The notes: generated by a model not told the origin, from the letters alone. 64,000 nt of DNA from Candidatus Limnocylindrales bacterium (GCA_035571835.1 DATNBU010000040.1:1-64000); one strand, 5' to 3'; counted from the stretch's first letter, positions 1 to 8,182 are shown. Numbers and translations are program-made.

Positions 1-238
1 CGTCGCGGTAGAGAAACTGGACGGCGCGGAACTCGAGGTCGGGCTGCTCGAGCCGCTCATTGCCGCGAAAGCTTCGCTCGAAAACCTGCGCGGTCCTGAG
101 GTTACGGACTTTCAGCTTGGTGATCGTGGCCGCGCCGCGAGCCGATGGCGACTGCGCGTGCACATCCAAAATCACGTACGGATCACTGTCGAGAAGGATG
201 CGTAACCCTCGTTTGAAGTCGGCGGTAGTAATGACCAT
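1..238 (-). CDS. efp: Elongation factor P, N-terminal part (truncated by window edge)
   Basis: Only the first 79 codons are present; the gene runs off the left edge. The start is the ATG complementary to 236-238. The reading begins MVITTADFKRGLRILLD, followed by DPY, NLRT, FERSF and VQFLYRD, the KOW-like domain I of EF-P, which rescues ribosomes stalled on polyproline. The loop that normally offers the modified lysine (PGKG in many bacteria) reads SPSARGAA, so an arginine (residue 34) rather than a lysine sits at or next to the tip. Family assignment is firm from the first 80 residues; the modification type is inference. Confidence 0.85.
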   Translation of the reverse strand, partial: MVITTADFKRGLRILLDSDPYVILDVHAQSPSARGAATITKLKVRNLRTAQVFERSFRGNERLEQPDLEFRAVQFLYRD

Positions 239-259
239 CCGCGCTTACTAGCCGGAACG

Positions 260-393
260 GGGCCGGACGTCGATAAGGGCCCATCTGCCGCGTTGGATTC
301 CGGCTTCGTTCGGTCGACGTACGGGAAGTACGACTCCCTCTCTACGCCGGAATCCGCCTTGCATCTGGACCCTTCTCGACGCCCGGCTCGTGT
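260..393. repeat. Long structured intergenic repeat, copy 1
   Basis: A block of about 130 bp lies between the efp start and the stop of the flavoprotein gene. It contains GGGCCCATCTGC, a GGATTCCG...CGGAATCC inverted pair, a central CGTACGGGAAGTACG palindrome and CCTTGCATCTGGACCC. The same block with the same internal inverted pairs recurs at 20047-20180. It can fold into a long imperfect hairpin. No coding function is seen. It resembles gene-end hairpin repeats found in deltaproteobacterial genomes (from general knowledge, not searched). Confidence 0.7.
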
Positions 394-397
394 CCCG

Positions 398-1735
398 TCA
401 GCTCCCGTTTCCGCTATCGACTGAGATTGCGGCTCCTGCGCCTGCTGCCCGCCCGGTCGCCCACGCCCATAAAAAGTTGTACCCGCCGATCGGGCCGAAC
501 GCGTCGAGCATTTCGCCGCATAGGAAGAGGCCGGGGCAGCGGCGGCTTTCCATCGTGCGCGGGTCGATTTCGGCGAGCGCGACGCCTCCGCCGGTGACTT
601 CGGCGGTGCGGTATCCTTCGTGTCCGGTCCACGGCAGCTCGAAGTGCGTGAGCGCATCGATGAGGCGCAGCCGTTCGTCGCGGCGGAGCTCGGCCAGGCT
701 GCGATCGATCGGAACTTCGGCAAGCTCGAGAAGCCGGTCGGCAAGGCGCGCCGGAAGATATGCGCGCATCACGCCCGCTACGCTCGCACGCCGCGGCGCG
801 AGCTCGCGCTCCCACGCGTCGCCGTCGAGCGGCGTCCATTGGGCAAAGATAGGTTGCGGCTTTCTTGCGGACTCGGTGCTCGCCGACGATTCGGCCGGAA
901 CAGCGGAGGGCGCAGAGATGCTGCGCACGGCGAGATGCGAGACGTCGAGCACGGCCGGCCCGCTGAACCCGCGATGCGTGAAGAGAAACCCGCCGACCAC
1001 GCGCAGCTTCTGGCGCCGCGCCGGTGCTTCGAGCGCGACGTCGAGCGATACGCCCGCGAGCGACGCAAATCGCCCGCGGCTGTCGGTCAGCGGAGTCAGC
1101 GCGGCGTAGGTCGGCTGGATCCTGTGTCCGAGGCTTCGCGCAATGCCGAGGCCGGCTCCGTCGCTGCCGGTGTTCGGAACCGAAAGGCCGCCGGTCGCGA
1201 GGACCACTGCAGAGGCATCGATCGAGTCTCCGCCGGCGATCACGACCCGCCAGCGCGCGCCGGTGGCGGAAGCAGTATCGATCGGCTCGACCGCGACCAC
1301 CGCCGACTCGAATCGGAACGCAACGCCGAGCCGGCGCGCTTCGCCGACGAGTGCATCGCGCACGTCGCGCGCACGGTTGCTCGCCGGGAAAAGCTTTCCG
1401 GAGTCCGCTTCGAGCCGAAGCGGAATGCCGAGCTCCTCTTCGAAGAACCGTCGCTGCTCGTGGAGCGGCCACGAGCGTACGATCTTGTTCATCGTGTTGA
1501 CCGACGACTCGGTCACGAACCGCGTCTCGTCGAGCTCGCCCGGCAGGATATTGCAGCGGCCGCCGCCGCTGATCAGGATCTTCTTTCCGCCGTCGCGCGT
1601 GCTCTCGACGACGACAACGTCTTTTCGATCGCCGCGCGAAGCGAGCGTCTTCGCGCAGTGGATCGCGGCCATCAGGCCGGCTGCGCCGGCTCCGACGATC
1701 ACGATCGGCGCAGAATCGGCGGGCGAGGTGCTCAG
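398..1735 (-). CDS. BaiN/HI0933-family NAD(P)/FAD-dependent oxidoreductase
   Basis: Flavoprotein of about 445 residues. It opens with the dinucleotide-binding motif VIVGAGAAGLMAA, then GGKKILISGGGRCN, VLATGGLSVP and the C-terminal GGYNFLWAWATGR typical of the HI0933/YhiN/BaiN family (PF03486). Substrates are mostly unknown for the family; BaiN itself reduces bile-acid intermediates. No ATG is available. A CTG at 1733-1735 overlaps the fabD stop (CTGA) and has GGAA eight bases upstream; a GTG at 1700-1702 would start directly at the Rossmann strand. Coupling to fabD is clear, the exact start is not. Confidence 0.8.
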   Translation of the reverse strand: MSTSPADSAPIVIVGAGAAGLMAAIHCAKTLASRGDRKDVVVVESTRDGGKKILISGGGRCNILPGELDETRFVTESSVNTMNKIVRSWPLHEQRRFFEEELGIPLRLEADSGKLFPASNRARDVRDALVGEARRLGVAFRFESAVVAVEPIDTASATGARWRVVIAGGDSIDASAVVLATGGLSVPNTGSDGAGLGIARSLGHRIQPTYAALTPLTDSRGRFASLAGVSLDVALEAPARRQKLRVVGGFLFTHRGFSGPAVLDVSHLAVRSISAPSAVPAESSASTESARKPQPIFAQWTPLDGDAWERELAPRRASVAGVMRAYLPARLADRLLELAEVPIDRSLAELRRDERLRLIDALTHFELPWTGHEGYRTAEVTGGGVALAEIDPRTMESRRCPGLFLCGEMLDAFGPIGGYNFLWAWATGRAAGAGAAISVDSGNGS

Positions 1736-2664
1736 AGGTTGAGTTCCGTCGTCGTGGCGACGCTCGTCACCGATTCGATTTCGACGCCGAGCGACGAGAA
1801 GAAACCGCGCAGCGGCCGTCCCGGTCCGACCTCGAGAATCCGGCAGTTGCGATCGACGAGCTCGCGCATGCACGAGACCCATTCGACCGTCGACGTCGCC
1901 TGTTCGACGAGGCAGCGCTCGAGGTCGGCGCGCGAGCCGGTATGAAACGCGCCGGTGCGGTTCGACAGCACGTGGACCGCCTTTGCTGCGCCGACGTGCT
2001 CGATGGCGCGCAGCGCTTCGGCCAGCGGGGCCTCGACGCTCTTCATGTGACGCGAGTGAAATGGCGCCGACACGCGCAGCGTGATCGATCGCGCGCGTTT
2101 GCCCGGCGCGGCCTTGACCGCCGCCACCGCCGCGGCAACGTCTTCGGCAAGGCCGCTCAGCGAAGCCTGGTCGAGCGCGTTGTAGTTGCCGACGTCCACT
2201 GCGAATTCCGCAGCGATCTCGCGCAGCCAGTCGACGTCGAGATCGGCATGGATGATCGCCGTCATCGCGCCGTTTCCGGCCGGCACCGCTTCCTGCATGA
2301 GCCTTCCGCGAAGCGCGACGATACGCACTGCATCGGCAAGCGTGAATACGCCCGCCGCAACCAGCGCGGTGTATTCTCCGAGGCTGTGTCCGCCGAAGTA
2401 TTCCGCGACCAGTCCGCGATGAGCCCGCAGTGCGGTGAGCATTGCGATCTCTGCCGTCAGGATTGCCGGCTGCTGGAATTCGGTGAGCGCGAGGCGGGCA
2501 CCGTCCTCGAAGCAGACTTCGGTCAGGTCGTAGCCCGCAGCCTGCGACGCTTCGTCGAAGACCGCGCGGCATTCGAGAAAGTGCTCCCAGAAGTCGCGCG
2601 CCATGCCGAGCTTCTGGGCTCCCTGGCCGGGAAACACGATTGCCAGTGGCTGGTGCGAATCCAT
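1732..2664 (-). CDS. fabD: Malonyl-CoA:ACP transacylase
   Basis: 310 residues, the normal length for FabD, which moves malonate from CoA to acyl carrier protein in type II fatty acid synthesis in the cytosol. The N-terminus has VFPGQGAQ, the nucleophile elbow is GHSLGEY (Ser near 94), and SAPFHSRHM supplies the second catalytic residue. ATG at 2662-2664 starts the conserved LAIVFPGQGAQ strand, so longer readings upstream are rejected. The stop overlaps the presumed start of the downstream flavoprotein. No other fab gene is next to it, which is unusual since fabD commonly sits with fabH/fabG/acpP. Confidence 0.92.
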   Translation of the reverse strand: MDSHQPLAIVFPGQGAQKLGMARDFWEHFLECRAVFDEASQAAGYDLTEVCFEDGARLALTEFQQPAILTAEIAMLTALRAHRGLVAEYFGGHSLGEYTALVAAGVFTLADAVRIVALRGRLMQEAVPAGNGAMTAIIHADLDVDWLREIAAEFAVDVGNYNALDQASLSGLAEDVAAAVAAVKAAPGKRARSITLRVSAPFHSRHMKSVEAPLAEALRAIEHVGAAKAVHVLSNRTGAFHTGSRADLERCLVEQATSTVEWVSCMRELVDRNCRILEVGPGRPLRGFFSSLGVEIESVTSVATTTELNL

Positions 2665-2908
2665 TGCTTGCTCGTCTGTGTCGCATCGAGCGACAAGGTG
2701 CAAGGTGCGGCTAGTGGAGGTTCGGTCTCGCGGCGCCAAACGATGTTCGGCCTCGCGGCCTCGCTCGATGCTCGGCCTCGCGGCCTCGCTTTGCCCCGGT
2801 CGCGCTGTCCTGACAGATAGCGCGACATCGCGAGCGAGGGCGCGAGCCCGAGCATCCGACGGAACCGAGGGCGCGAGCCCCAGCAATTCGATCGACGAGG
2901 TATCCGCA
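2665..2908. promoter_or_regulatory. Divergent intergenic region with short GC repeats
   Basis: This 244-bp region separates fabD (minus) from the serine hydrolase (plus), so it should hold promoters for both. It contains two direct copies of CTCGGCCTCGCGGCCTCGCT-like sequence around 2740-2790 and matching inverted GAGGGCGCGAGCCC units around 2836-2882. I see no convincing sigma-70 boxes. Confidence 0.4.
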
Positions 2909-4075
2909 ATGACCACCAGCACCGCGACTGATCTCGGCTTCGATTCCGAGCGTGTCGAGCGCATCCGCACCGCCATCCGCGCCGATATCGATGCAATGCA
3001 CTACGACGGCTGCGTGCTGCTCGTGGCGCGTCGCGGCCGCATCGCGTTTCACGAAGCGTTCGGATTCGCCGAGCGCGCGACGGCACGCCAGGCGTCGCTC
3101 GACGACGTGTTCTTCTCGATGTCGATCGCCAAGCAGCTCACCAACACGATGGTGATGATGCGCGTCGAGCGCGGCGAGATCAGCCTTCACACCCCGGTTC
3201 GCGAGATCATTCCGGCGTTCGGGCAGAAGGGTAAGCAGCACGTCACGGTCGGCGACCTCATGGTGCACAAGGCGGCGCTTCCGCTCGGCGTGCCGCCGAT
3301 GCCGCCCGAGCTGATCGGCAACATCGACGCGACCACGGAGGCCGCCTGCGCCGTCATTCCGGAGAGTATGCCGGGCACGCGCGTCAGCTATTCGGCGATC
3401 ATCGCGCATTCGGTGCTCGCGGCCATCGTGCGCCGCCTCGACGGCGAGCGCCGGCACTACCGGCAGATGCTCGCCGACGATCTGTTCGCGCCGCTCAGGA
3501 TGACGAACACATCGCTCGGGCTTCGTCCCGATCTTGCGGCCCGCAAGGTTCCCGTGGTCGTGCGCGACCGCACGCCGGATCTGTTCGAGCCCGACCTGCT
3601 CGAAGCGTCGGCCATGCTGCTCGCCGAAGACTTCGAAATGCCTGCCGGCGCGTGCATGACGACCGCGCACGACTTCTTCCGCTTTGCCGAATGCTTCCGG
3701 CGCGGCGGCGAGCTCGACGGCGTGCGCATCCTGTCACCGTCGACGATCAGCCTGATGACGACCAACCAGACCGGCGAGCTGCCGAACGGGCTGTGGGACT
3801 ACGCGCGCGCGGCCAGCGGATGGCCGGTATTCCCGGCGTATCTCGGCTACGGATTCTTCGTGCGCGGCGAAGGCTCGTATTTTCCGACGCCGTTCGGGCT
3901 TTCGACGACGCCGTCGGCGTACGGCGGCTTCGGCGCCGGCTCGAACTGCTTCTGGGTCGATCCGGTGCGCGAGCTCGTTTACGTGTACCTTTCGGCGGGC
4001 CTGATGTGCGAGACGAACAGCGTGCTTCGGCACCAGAAGATCGGCGACCTGGTGCAGGCGGCGATCATCGACTGA
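2909..4075 (+). CDS. Beta-lactamase-family serine hydrolase
   Basis: 388 residues from ATG 2909. The serine beta-lactamase/transpeptidase-like fold (PF00144) is indicated by SMSIAK (SxxK, Ser72 and Lys75), a YSA tyrosine motif after PGTRVSYSA, and late GGFGAG. This resembles EstB/class C-like esterases rather than a true beta-lactamase. No signal peptide is evident, so it is probably cytoplasmic; the substrate cannot be told from sequence. It stands alone, divergent from fabD. Upstream in-frame ATGs lie inside the repeat region and are not favoured. Confidence 0.8.
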   Translation: MTTSTATDLGFDSERVERIRTAIRADIDAMHYDGCVLLVARRGRIAFHEAFGFAERATARQASLDDVFFSMSIAKQLTNTMVMMRVERGEISLHTPVREIIPAFGQKGKQHVTVGDLMVHKAALPLGVPPMPPELIGNIDATTEAACAVIPESMPGTRVSYSAIIAHSVLAAIVRRLDGERRHYRQMLADDLFAPLRMTNTSLGLRPDLAARKVPVVVRDRTPDLFEPDLLEASAMLLAEDFEMPAGACMTTAHDFFRFAECFRRGGELDGVRILSPSTISLMTTNQTGELPNGLWDYARAASGWPVFPAYLGYGFFVRGEGSYFPTPFGLSTTPSAYGGFGAGSNCFWVDPVRELVYVYLSAGLMCETNSVLRHQKIGDLVQAAIID

Positions 4076-4169
4076 GACGGCTACGCGAAAGAGCCCGCGC
4101 CGACCACAAGTACCAACGAGGGTCCTCCGTCAGCACGTCAAGAATGAACGTTGCTGTGCAGTACAGCGA

Positions 4170-4397
4170 TCACTGAACGGCGCGCATCAGAGCCAGGATC
4201 TGCTCGGTCGTCCTGCCACTGGTCGCCTTGCCTCTCAGGTGTCCTACGATGCTGCGGCCGCGTCGGCTTGCGCTGCCTCGAGCTTTTCGAATCCTCACGG
4301 CTGTCCCCTCCACTTCGAACTCCACTTCGCTGTCAGGCAGTAACCCAAGCCGCTCCCGAATCTCCACGGGGATTGTGACCTGTCCATCGCCCGACAT
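4170..4397 (-). CDS. AbrB/MazE/VapB-type DNA-binding protein (orphan antitoxin-like)
   Basis: 75 residues. The N-terminal half, GQVTIPVEIRERLGL...DSEVEFEVEG, is a SpoVT/AbrB swapped-hairpin DNA-binding domain; the C-terminal GHLRGKATSGRTTEQILALMR resembles toxin-binding tails of VapB antitoxins. The ATG (4395-4397) lies inside palindrome P1, and a second palindrome is 43 bp upstream, suggesting autoregulation. The start falls 31 bp after the HNH nuclease stop, same strand, so the two are probably co-transcribed. No PIN-domain toxin follows, the next gene being convergent. Confidence 0.75.
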   Translation of the reverse strand: MSGDGQVTIPVEIRERLGLLPDSEVEFEVEGTAVRIRKARGSASRRGRSIVGHLRGKATSGRTTEQILALMRAVQ

Positions 4398-4410
4398 TCC
4401 GCGGGGAATG
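4395..4410. repeat. Palindrome P1 (asymmetric-centre variant)
   Basis: CATTCCGCGGGGAATG. The left CAT is the start codon of the AbrB-type gene on the minus strand. It is the exact reverse complement of P4 at 6090-6105. Confidence 0.85.
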
Positions 4411-4428
4411 TTCGCGTCGGCGGATTGC

Positions 4429-5736
4429 TCACGGAGCGGCCGCCATCCCCCGACATTCCCCGGGGAATGTTCGCGGATCGGCGAGATTGCCGCGCCGTGC
4501 GTCCATGAAGGCGCGGCCGAAGTCGAGGTCGGCCTGATACTGGTTGTGTGCCGCGCAGCGTAGCTCGATGTTCTCGGAGGTAGGAAGTCCGCCCATCGCG
4601 AACGGAGCTCTGTGGTGGAACTCGATGTTGCTCGTCTCGCGGCAGCGACGTCCTCGGCCGTCCAGGTAGCAGCAGCGCCCCGAGTCGCGTCGCCATACCT
4701 CGCGCCGCACGGCTGCCGGGATGGTTCGGGATCTCTGTCCTCGCTGCGAAGCGGCTGTATCGGCCGCGGGCGCCATTGAATCCGGCCGACCGGTGCATTC
4801 CGCGTTCGTCGGCGTCGTCGACCTCGGTCGATCGGTGCATTTCTCTTTCGTCGGCATCGCCGACTTCGGTCGATCGGTCGAGCCTGCCTTGCGCGCGAGT
4901 GTGCGGATGAGCAGCACGTCGATGGCACGACTGATGATCGCGGCCGGGTCGCGACCGGTCGCCGAGCGGCCGAGCAGATCCTGTAGCGATCGCAGCTTGT
5001 CGTGCGTTGCTTCGTCTACGGTGATCGCGATTTTGTAGCGACGCGGGCTGAGCGGAACGATCGGCTTCGTCGCGCTCGCCGGCTGCGCTGACGGTGGAGC
5101 GATCGCGACGCCGGCGACCTCGGAATCCGGGGAGGCCGGCCGATTACTCGAGCAGCCGGCGGACTCGCGGTCTGCCCAGGTGCGCGGATCGCTCGCACCG
5201 CCAGCCTGATGGCGAACCGGCGAACACCCATCGGCCAACGTTGGCGCTGCCACTATCGGCCCGTTGCTCGCCGCGTTCGCACCGCGACGCCCGGGCATCG
5301 CACGAACACGCGACGCCACATCCGCTCGCGGCGCCAGTTCCGCAACCAGCCGCTCGACCTCGCGCGAGCTCTTGTGCCTGGCGCGCTCGAGCACTCGCAG
5401 GTGGTTCTCGGTGGTCAGATGCCTGGCCAGCAGATGGATCGCGCTGAGATGGATCTCGCCGCGTGCGACCAGATCCAGCACGACCGGAAAGCGGCGCGCC
5501 GTGCGCGCAGCCCAAAGTCGCTTGGCAGTAACCTGTTCCGACATGTGGAAGCGCTCCATGCAGAAAATGAACATGGAGGAGCAGGCATGTCTGGCCCAGA
5601 GCTTGCGCTCATCGATTTCGGCGATCGCGACGAGAAGCGCCGCAGTCGTACGACGATCGCGGGCGACGAGACACTCGAAGTGATCGAGCAGTTCCTTTTC
5701 GGAGAGATTTGCAACACTGTCGAAGGATGTCGTCAT
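4429..5736 (-). CDS. HNH endonuclease with DUF222-like N-terminal region
   Basis: 435 residues. A helical N-terminal region (about 1-130, with LWAARTARRF and HLSAIHLLARHLT) resembles the DUF222 part often fused to HNH nucleases. A low-complexity middle carries three diverged copies of a 15-residue unit (TDRPKSAMPT, TDRPRSTTPT, TGRPDSMAPA). The C-terminus has the HNH domain: RDSGRCCYLD, RCRETSNIEFHHRAPFAMGG, SENIELRCAAHNQYQAD. Paired Cys and HH are intact, so it looks catalytic. Palindrome P2 is coded within the last residues (TFPGECRGM). The following gene is an AbrB-type protein. Role unknown; homing, defence or toxin are possible. Confidence 0.85.
   Translation of the reverse strand: MTTSFDSVANLSEKELLDHFECLVARDRRTTAALLVAIAEIDERKLWARHACSSMFIFCMERFHMSEQVTAKRLWAARTARRFPVVLDLVARGEIHLSAIHLLARHLTTENHLRVLERARHKSSREVERLVAELAPRADVASRVRAMPGRRGANAASNGPIVAAPTLADGCSPVRHQAGGASDPRTWADRESAGCSSNRPASPDSEVAGVAIAPPSAQPASATKPIVPLSPRRYKIAITVDEATHDKLRSLQDLLGRSATGRDPAAIISRAIDVLLIRTLARKAGSTDRPKSAMPTKEKCTDRPRSTTPTNAECTGRPDSMAPAADTAASQRGQRSRTIPAAVRREVWRRDSGRCCYLDGRGRRCRETSNIEFHHRAPFAMGGLPTSENIELRCAAHNQYQADLDFGRAFMDARRGNLADPRTFPGECRGMAAAP
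4453..4470. repeat. Palindrome P2 (perfect 18 bp)
   Basis: ACATTCCCCGGGGAATGT, a perfect palindrome inside the 3' end of the HNH gene. It shares the flank cga...ttcgcg with P1. Confidence 0.9.
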
Positions 5737-6040
5737 GACGACCCTTGTAACACGGGTTTTTCAGGCGTCGTTTTCCGTAAGGATGCGACCACTCGCAGGC
5801 ATGCGCGTTTCACGACAAAGCGCGAGATCTGAGCGGCGCAACGCGCGAAGTGGGCGAAAAAAGCCGTGCGCTCTGTTTCGCTTCGCTACAGGCGACGTGA
5901 AGCGGCGAAAAACCGCGTCAAACGAAATCGACATCGCGACGATGCTTCAATAACAAAAGTTTCATAGCTGCCGTGATCGGCCGCGAACGCCGCGCGCGTA
6001 TTCTGCGACGAAAACGTTCGGACCCGTCGCCGTCGCCCAA

Positions 6041-6056
6041 CATTCCCCGGGGAATG
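6041..6056. repeat. Palindrome P3 (perfect)
   Basis: CATTCCCCGGGGAATG, identical core to P2, about 305 bp upstream of the HNH start. Confidence 0.9.
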
Positions 6057-6089
6057 CTGTGTAGCAGCGACATAGCGCGCTGGTCGCAA

Positions 6090-6105
6090 CATTCCCCGCG
6101 GAATG
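6090..6105. repeat. Palindrome P4 (asymmetric-centre variant)
   Basis: CATTCCCCGCGGAATG, the reverse complement of P1. P3 and P4 share a caa left flank. Order around the HNH gene is variant-perfect-gene-perfect-variant. Confidence 0.85.
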
Positions 6106-6148
6106 TTCGTGCAGCACGGACAGAGCGCGTTGGCCGCGCTCAAAATAC

Positions 6149-6580
6149 TTATGGAGCAGCCGCGGGTGGCGTCGGCGGACCTTCCTCTCCGTCCTCACCC
6201 ACTGCAATCACGCGATAGCGGACGACACCGCTGCCTGCCGACGTATCGCGCCACGAGAAGTCGTGGCGGCGGCGGATCTTGTCCTGATCGGCGACGTCGA
6301 CCGTCGCGATGCGTTCCCACGACTCGTCTCCGTCGCGCTGGCGCTCGACGATGAACGACGCAAGATCGTAGAGCTTCTTTCCGTCGGCGCTCTTCTCCGC
6401 TCGCTTCCAGTGCACGACCGCGACATCGCCGTCGCGCTCGACGGTTGCCGTGCCGGGGATGACGGGCGCCGTGTCTTCGGGAGGCCGCACCGCAGTGCGA
6501 TAGCCGCAGGCGCTGCCGCCCATGCCGAGGATTGCAGCGAGCGCGAGCGCAATCGCCAGCGGCCGTCGGCGGGTCCTCAA
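6149..6580 (-). CDS. Small lipoprotein (LptM-like position) with fibronectin-III-like domain
   Basis: 143 residues. A TTG at 6578-6580 overlaps the argH stop (TTGA) with GGAG nine bases upstream, giving an N-terminus RTRRRPLAIALALAAILGM and then GGSACGY, a lipoprotein-like cleavage site (weak lipobox, Ser-Ala-Cys). After a proline-rich stretch, residues about 45-135 (VHWKR, FIVERQRDG, YRVIAVGEDGEEG) look like one fibronectin type III domain. Small lipoproteins beginning ACGxKGP-like after amino-acid biosynthesis genes are LptM family members; this one keeps the position but has an FN3 body, so the relation is inference. Confidence 0.6.
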   Translation of the reverse strand: MRTRRRPLAIALALAAILGMGGSACGYRTAVRPPEDTAPVIPGTATVERDGDVAVVHWKRAEKSADGKKLYDLASFIVERQRDGDESWERIATVDVADQDKIRRRHDFSWRDTSAGSGVVRYRVIAVGEDGEEGPPTPPAAAP

Positions 6581-8124
6581 GCTTTCGGGCTCCGGGCGGA
6601 GCCGACTCCGTGTTTCTTTGCGAGCGTCTTCACGCGCCGCGATACGAGGCTCGTCGCGGTTCCGCCGTACGACGTGCGGCGCGCGATGGCTTCGTCGAGC
6701 GTCAGCAAGGAGGCGACGGTGCGTCCGGCCTTGCGGTCGGCGGCTTCGCCGAGGGCAGGAGAGAACTCTTCCAACTCGCGGCTGCTGAGCGCCGTGAGCT
6801 CGAGCTTCACCGCGAGGCAATGCCGCACGATGCGGCCGACGACTTCGTGCGCGTCGCGGAACGGGACGCCGCGCGCAACGAGGATCTCCGCGAGATCGGT
6901 GGCGAGCAGGAACGAATCGGACGCGGCGCGCCGCATGGCCGCCTCGTCGAACGTCAGCGAGCGCAGCATCGCGGCGAGCGTGGCGAGACTCGATGTTGCC
7001 GTGTCGAGGCTGTCGAACAGCGGCTCCTTGTCCTCCTGCAGGTCGCTGTTGTACGCGAGCGGAAGCCCTTTGACGGTCGTCAGCAGCGAGACGAGGTTTC
7101 CGGTCACGCGGCCGCTCTTGCCGCGCACGAGCTCGGCGATGTCGGGGTTCTTCTTCTGCGGCATCATCGAGCTGCCCGTCGAATACGCATCGTGAAGCTT
7201 GACGAAGCCGAACTCGCTCGTCGCCCACAGCACGATCTCTCCGGCAAGGCGCGACAGATGCGAGAACAGGATCGCGATGCCGGAGAGCGGCTCGAGCACG
7301 AAGTCGCGTGCGGCGACCGCGTCGATGCTGTTTTCGGCGACGCGCGCGAAGCCGAGCTCTTTGGCCGTGCGAGCGCGGTCGATCGGCAGCGTGGTGCCGG
7401 CGATTGCGCCGGCGCCGAGCGGCAGCTCGTTGACGCGCGCGTGCGCGTCGCAGAGGCGACTGCGGTCGCGGGCGAGCATCTCGTAGTACGCAAGCAGGTG
7501 GTGCGCGAGCAGGATCGGCTGCGCGCGCTGCATGTGCGTGTAGCCGGGCATCACGGCTTTCGGATGTGCGAGGCAGACTTCGATGAGCGCGCGCTGGAGG
7601 TCATCGATGCCGGCATCGACGCTTTTGAGCGCGTCCTTTACGTACAGGCGCACGTCGGTCGCGACCTGGTCGTTGCGCGACCGGGCGGTGTGCAGCTTGG
7701 CGCCGGTGGCGCCGGTTTTCTCGATTAGCCGGCGCTCGATCGCCATGTGCACGTCTTCGTCGGCGACGTCGAAGCGGAAGCGTCCCTCGCGGATCTCGCT
7801 TTCGATCTCGCGCAGGCCGCGCGTGATGGTCTCGCGCTCGGCGGCGGTCAGGATGCCGACCGACGCGAGCATCGTCGCGTGCGCGATGCTGCCGCGGATG
7901 TCGTACGCGTACAGCCGCTGGTCGAACGTGATCGATGCGGTGAACGCCTGCGTTGCGGCGTCGGGCTTTGCGTCGAAGCGGCCGCCCCAGCTCCGGTTCG
8001 ATGCGGCCGCGGCTTTTTTGCCTGCGCCGGCAGCGGGTTTTGCGCCGGCGGCGGATTTCGCGCGCACCGGGGCCGCGGCGCGTGCCGGTGCGGCTTTCGG
8101 TTTTCTGCGCTTGTCCGCGGCCAT
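6577..8124 (-). CDS. argH: Argininosuccinate lyase
   Basis: 515 residues. It splits argininosuccinate into arginine and fumarate, the last step of arginine synthesis. Family signature GSSMMPQKKNP is present, with HTARSRNDQVATD, YTHMQRAQP and a core matching ArgH from WGGRFD onward. An extra N-terminal tail of about 45 residues, almost only Ala, Lys, Arg, Pro and Gly, precedes the usual start; no alternative start codon exists between this tail and WGGRF except the tail itself, so it appears to be made. It lies in the minus-strand arg cluster and is coupled to the lipoprotein. Confidence 0.93.
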   Translation of the reverse strand: MAADKRRKPKAAPARAAAPVRAKSAAGAKPAAGAGKKAAAASNRSWGGRFDAKPDAATQAFTASITFDQRLYAYDIRGSIAHATMLASVGILTAAERETITRGLREIESEIREGRFRFDVADEDVHMAIERRLIEKTGATGAKLHTARSRNDQVATDVRLYVKDALKSVDAGIDDLQRALIEVCLAHPKAVMPGYTHMQRAQPILLAHHLLAYYEMLARDRSRLCDAHARVNELPLGAGAIAGTTLPIDRARTAKELGFARVAENSIDAVAARDFVLEPLSGIAILFSHLSRLAGEIVLWATSEFGFVKLHDAYSTGSSMMPQKKNPDIAELVRGKSGRVTGNLVSLLTTVKGLPLAYNSDLQEDKEPLFDSLDTATSSLATLAAMLRSLTFDEAAMRRAASDSFLLATDLAEILVARGVPFRDAHEVVGRIVRHCLAVKLELTALSSRELEEFSPALGEAADRKAGRTVASLLTLDEAIARRTSYGGTATSLVSRRVKTLAKKHGVGSARSPKA

Positions 8125-8182
8125 GGGTTATCCTCCGTGTTCGTGGCGCCGTCCCGTGTCGTGCGCCGTGGTCGACAGGTAG

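Larger units (their letters stand above)
5737..6148. other. 412-bp intergenic region upstream of the HNH gene
   Basis: No credible gene. The half nearer the HNH start is more AT-rich (around 5880-5970) and may hold its promoter. The far half holds palindromes P3 and P4. Short minus-strand frames here translate the palindromes and have no family resemblance. Confidence 0.5.

Noticed and set aside
398-2686. A single 762-residue reading that spans the flavoprotein and most of fabD
   Set aside because: Its N-terminal 320 residues are fabD read in another frame; the true flavoprotein begins only near 1735.
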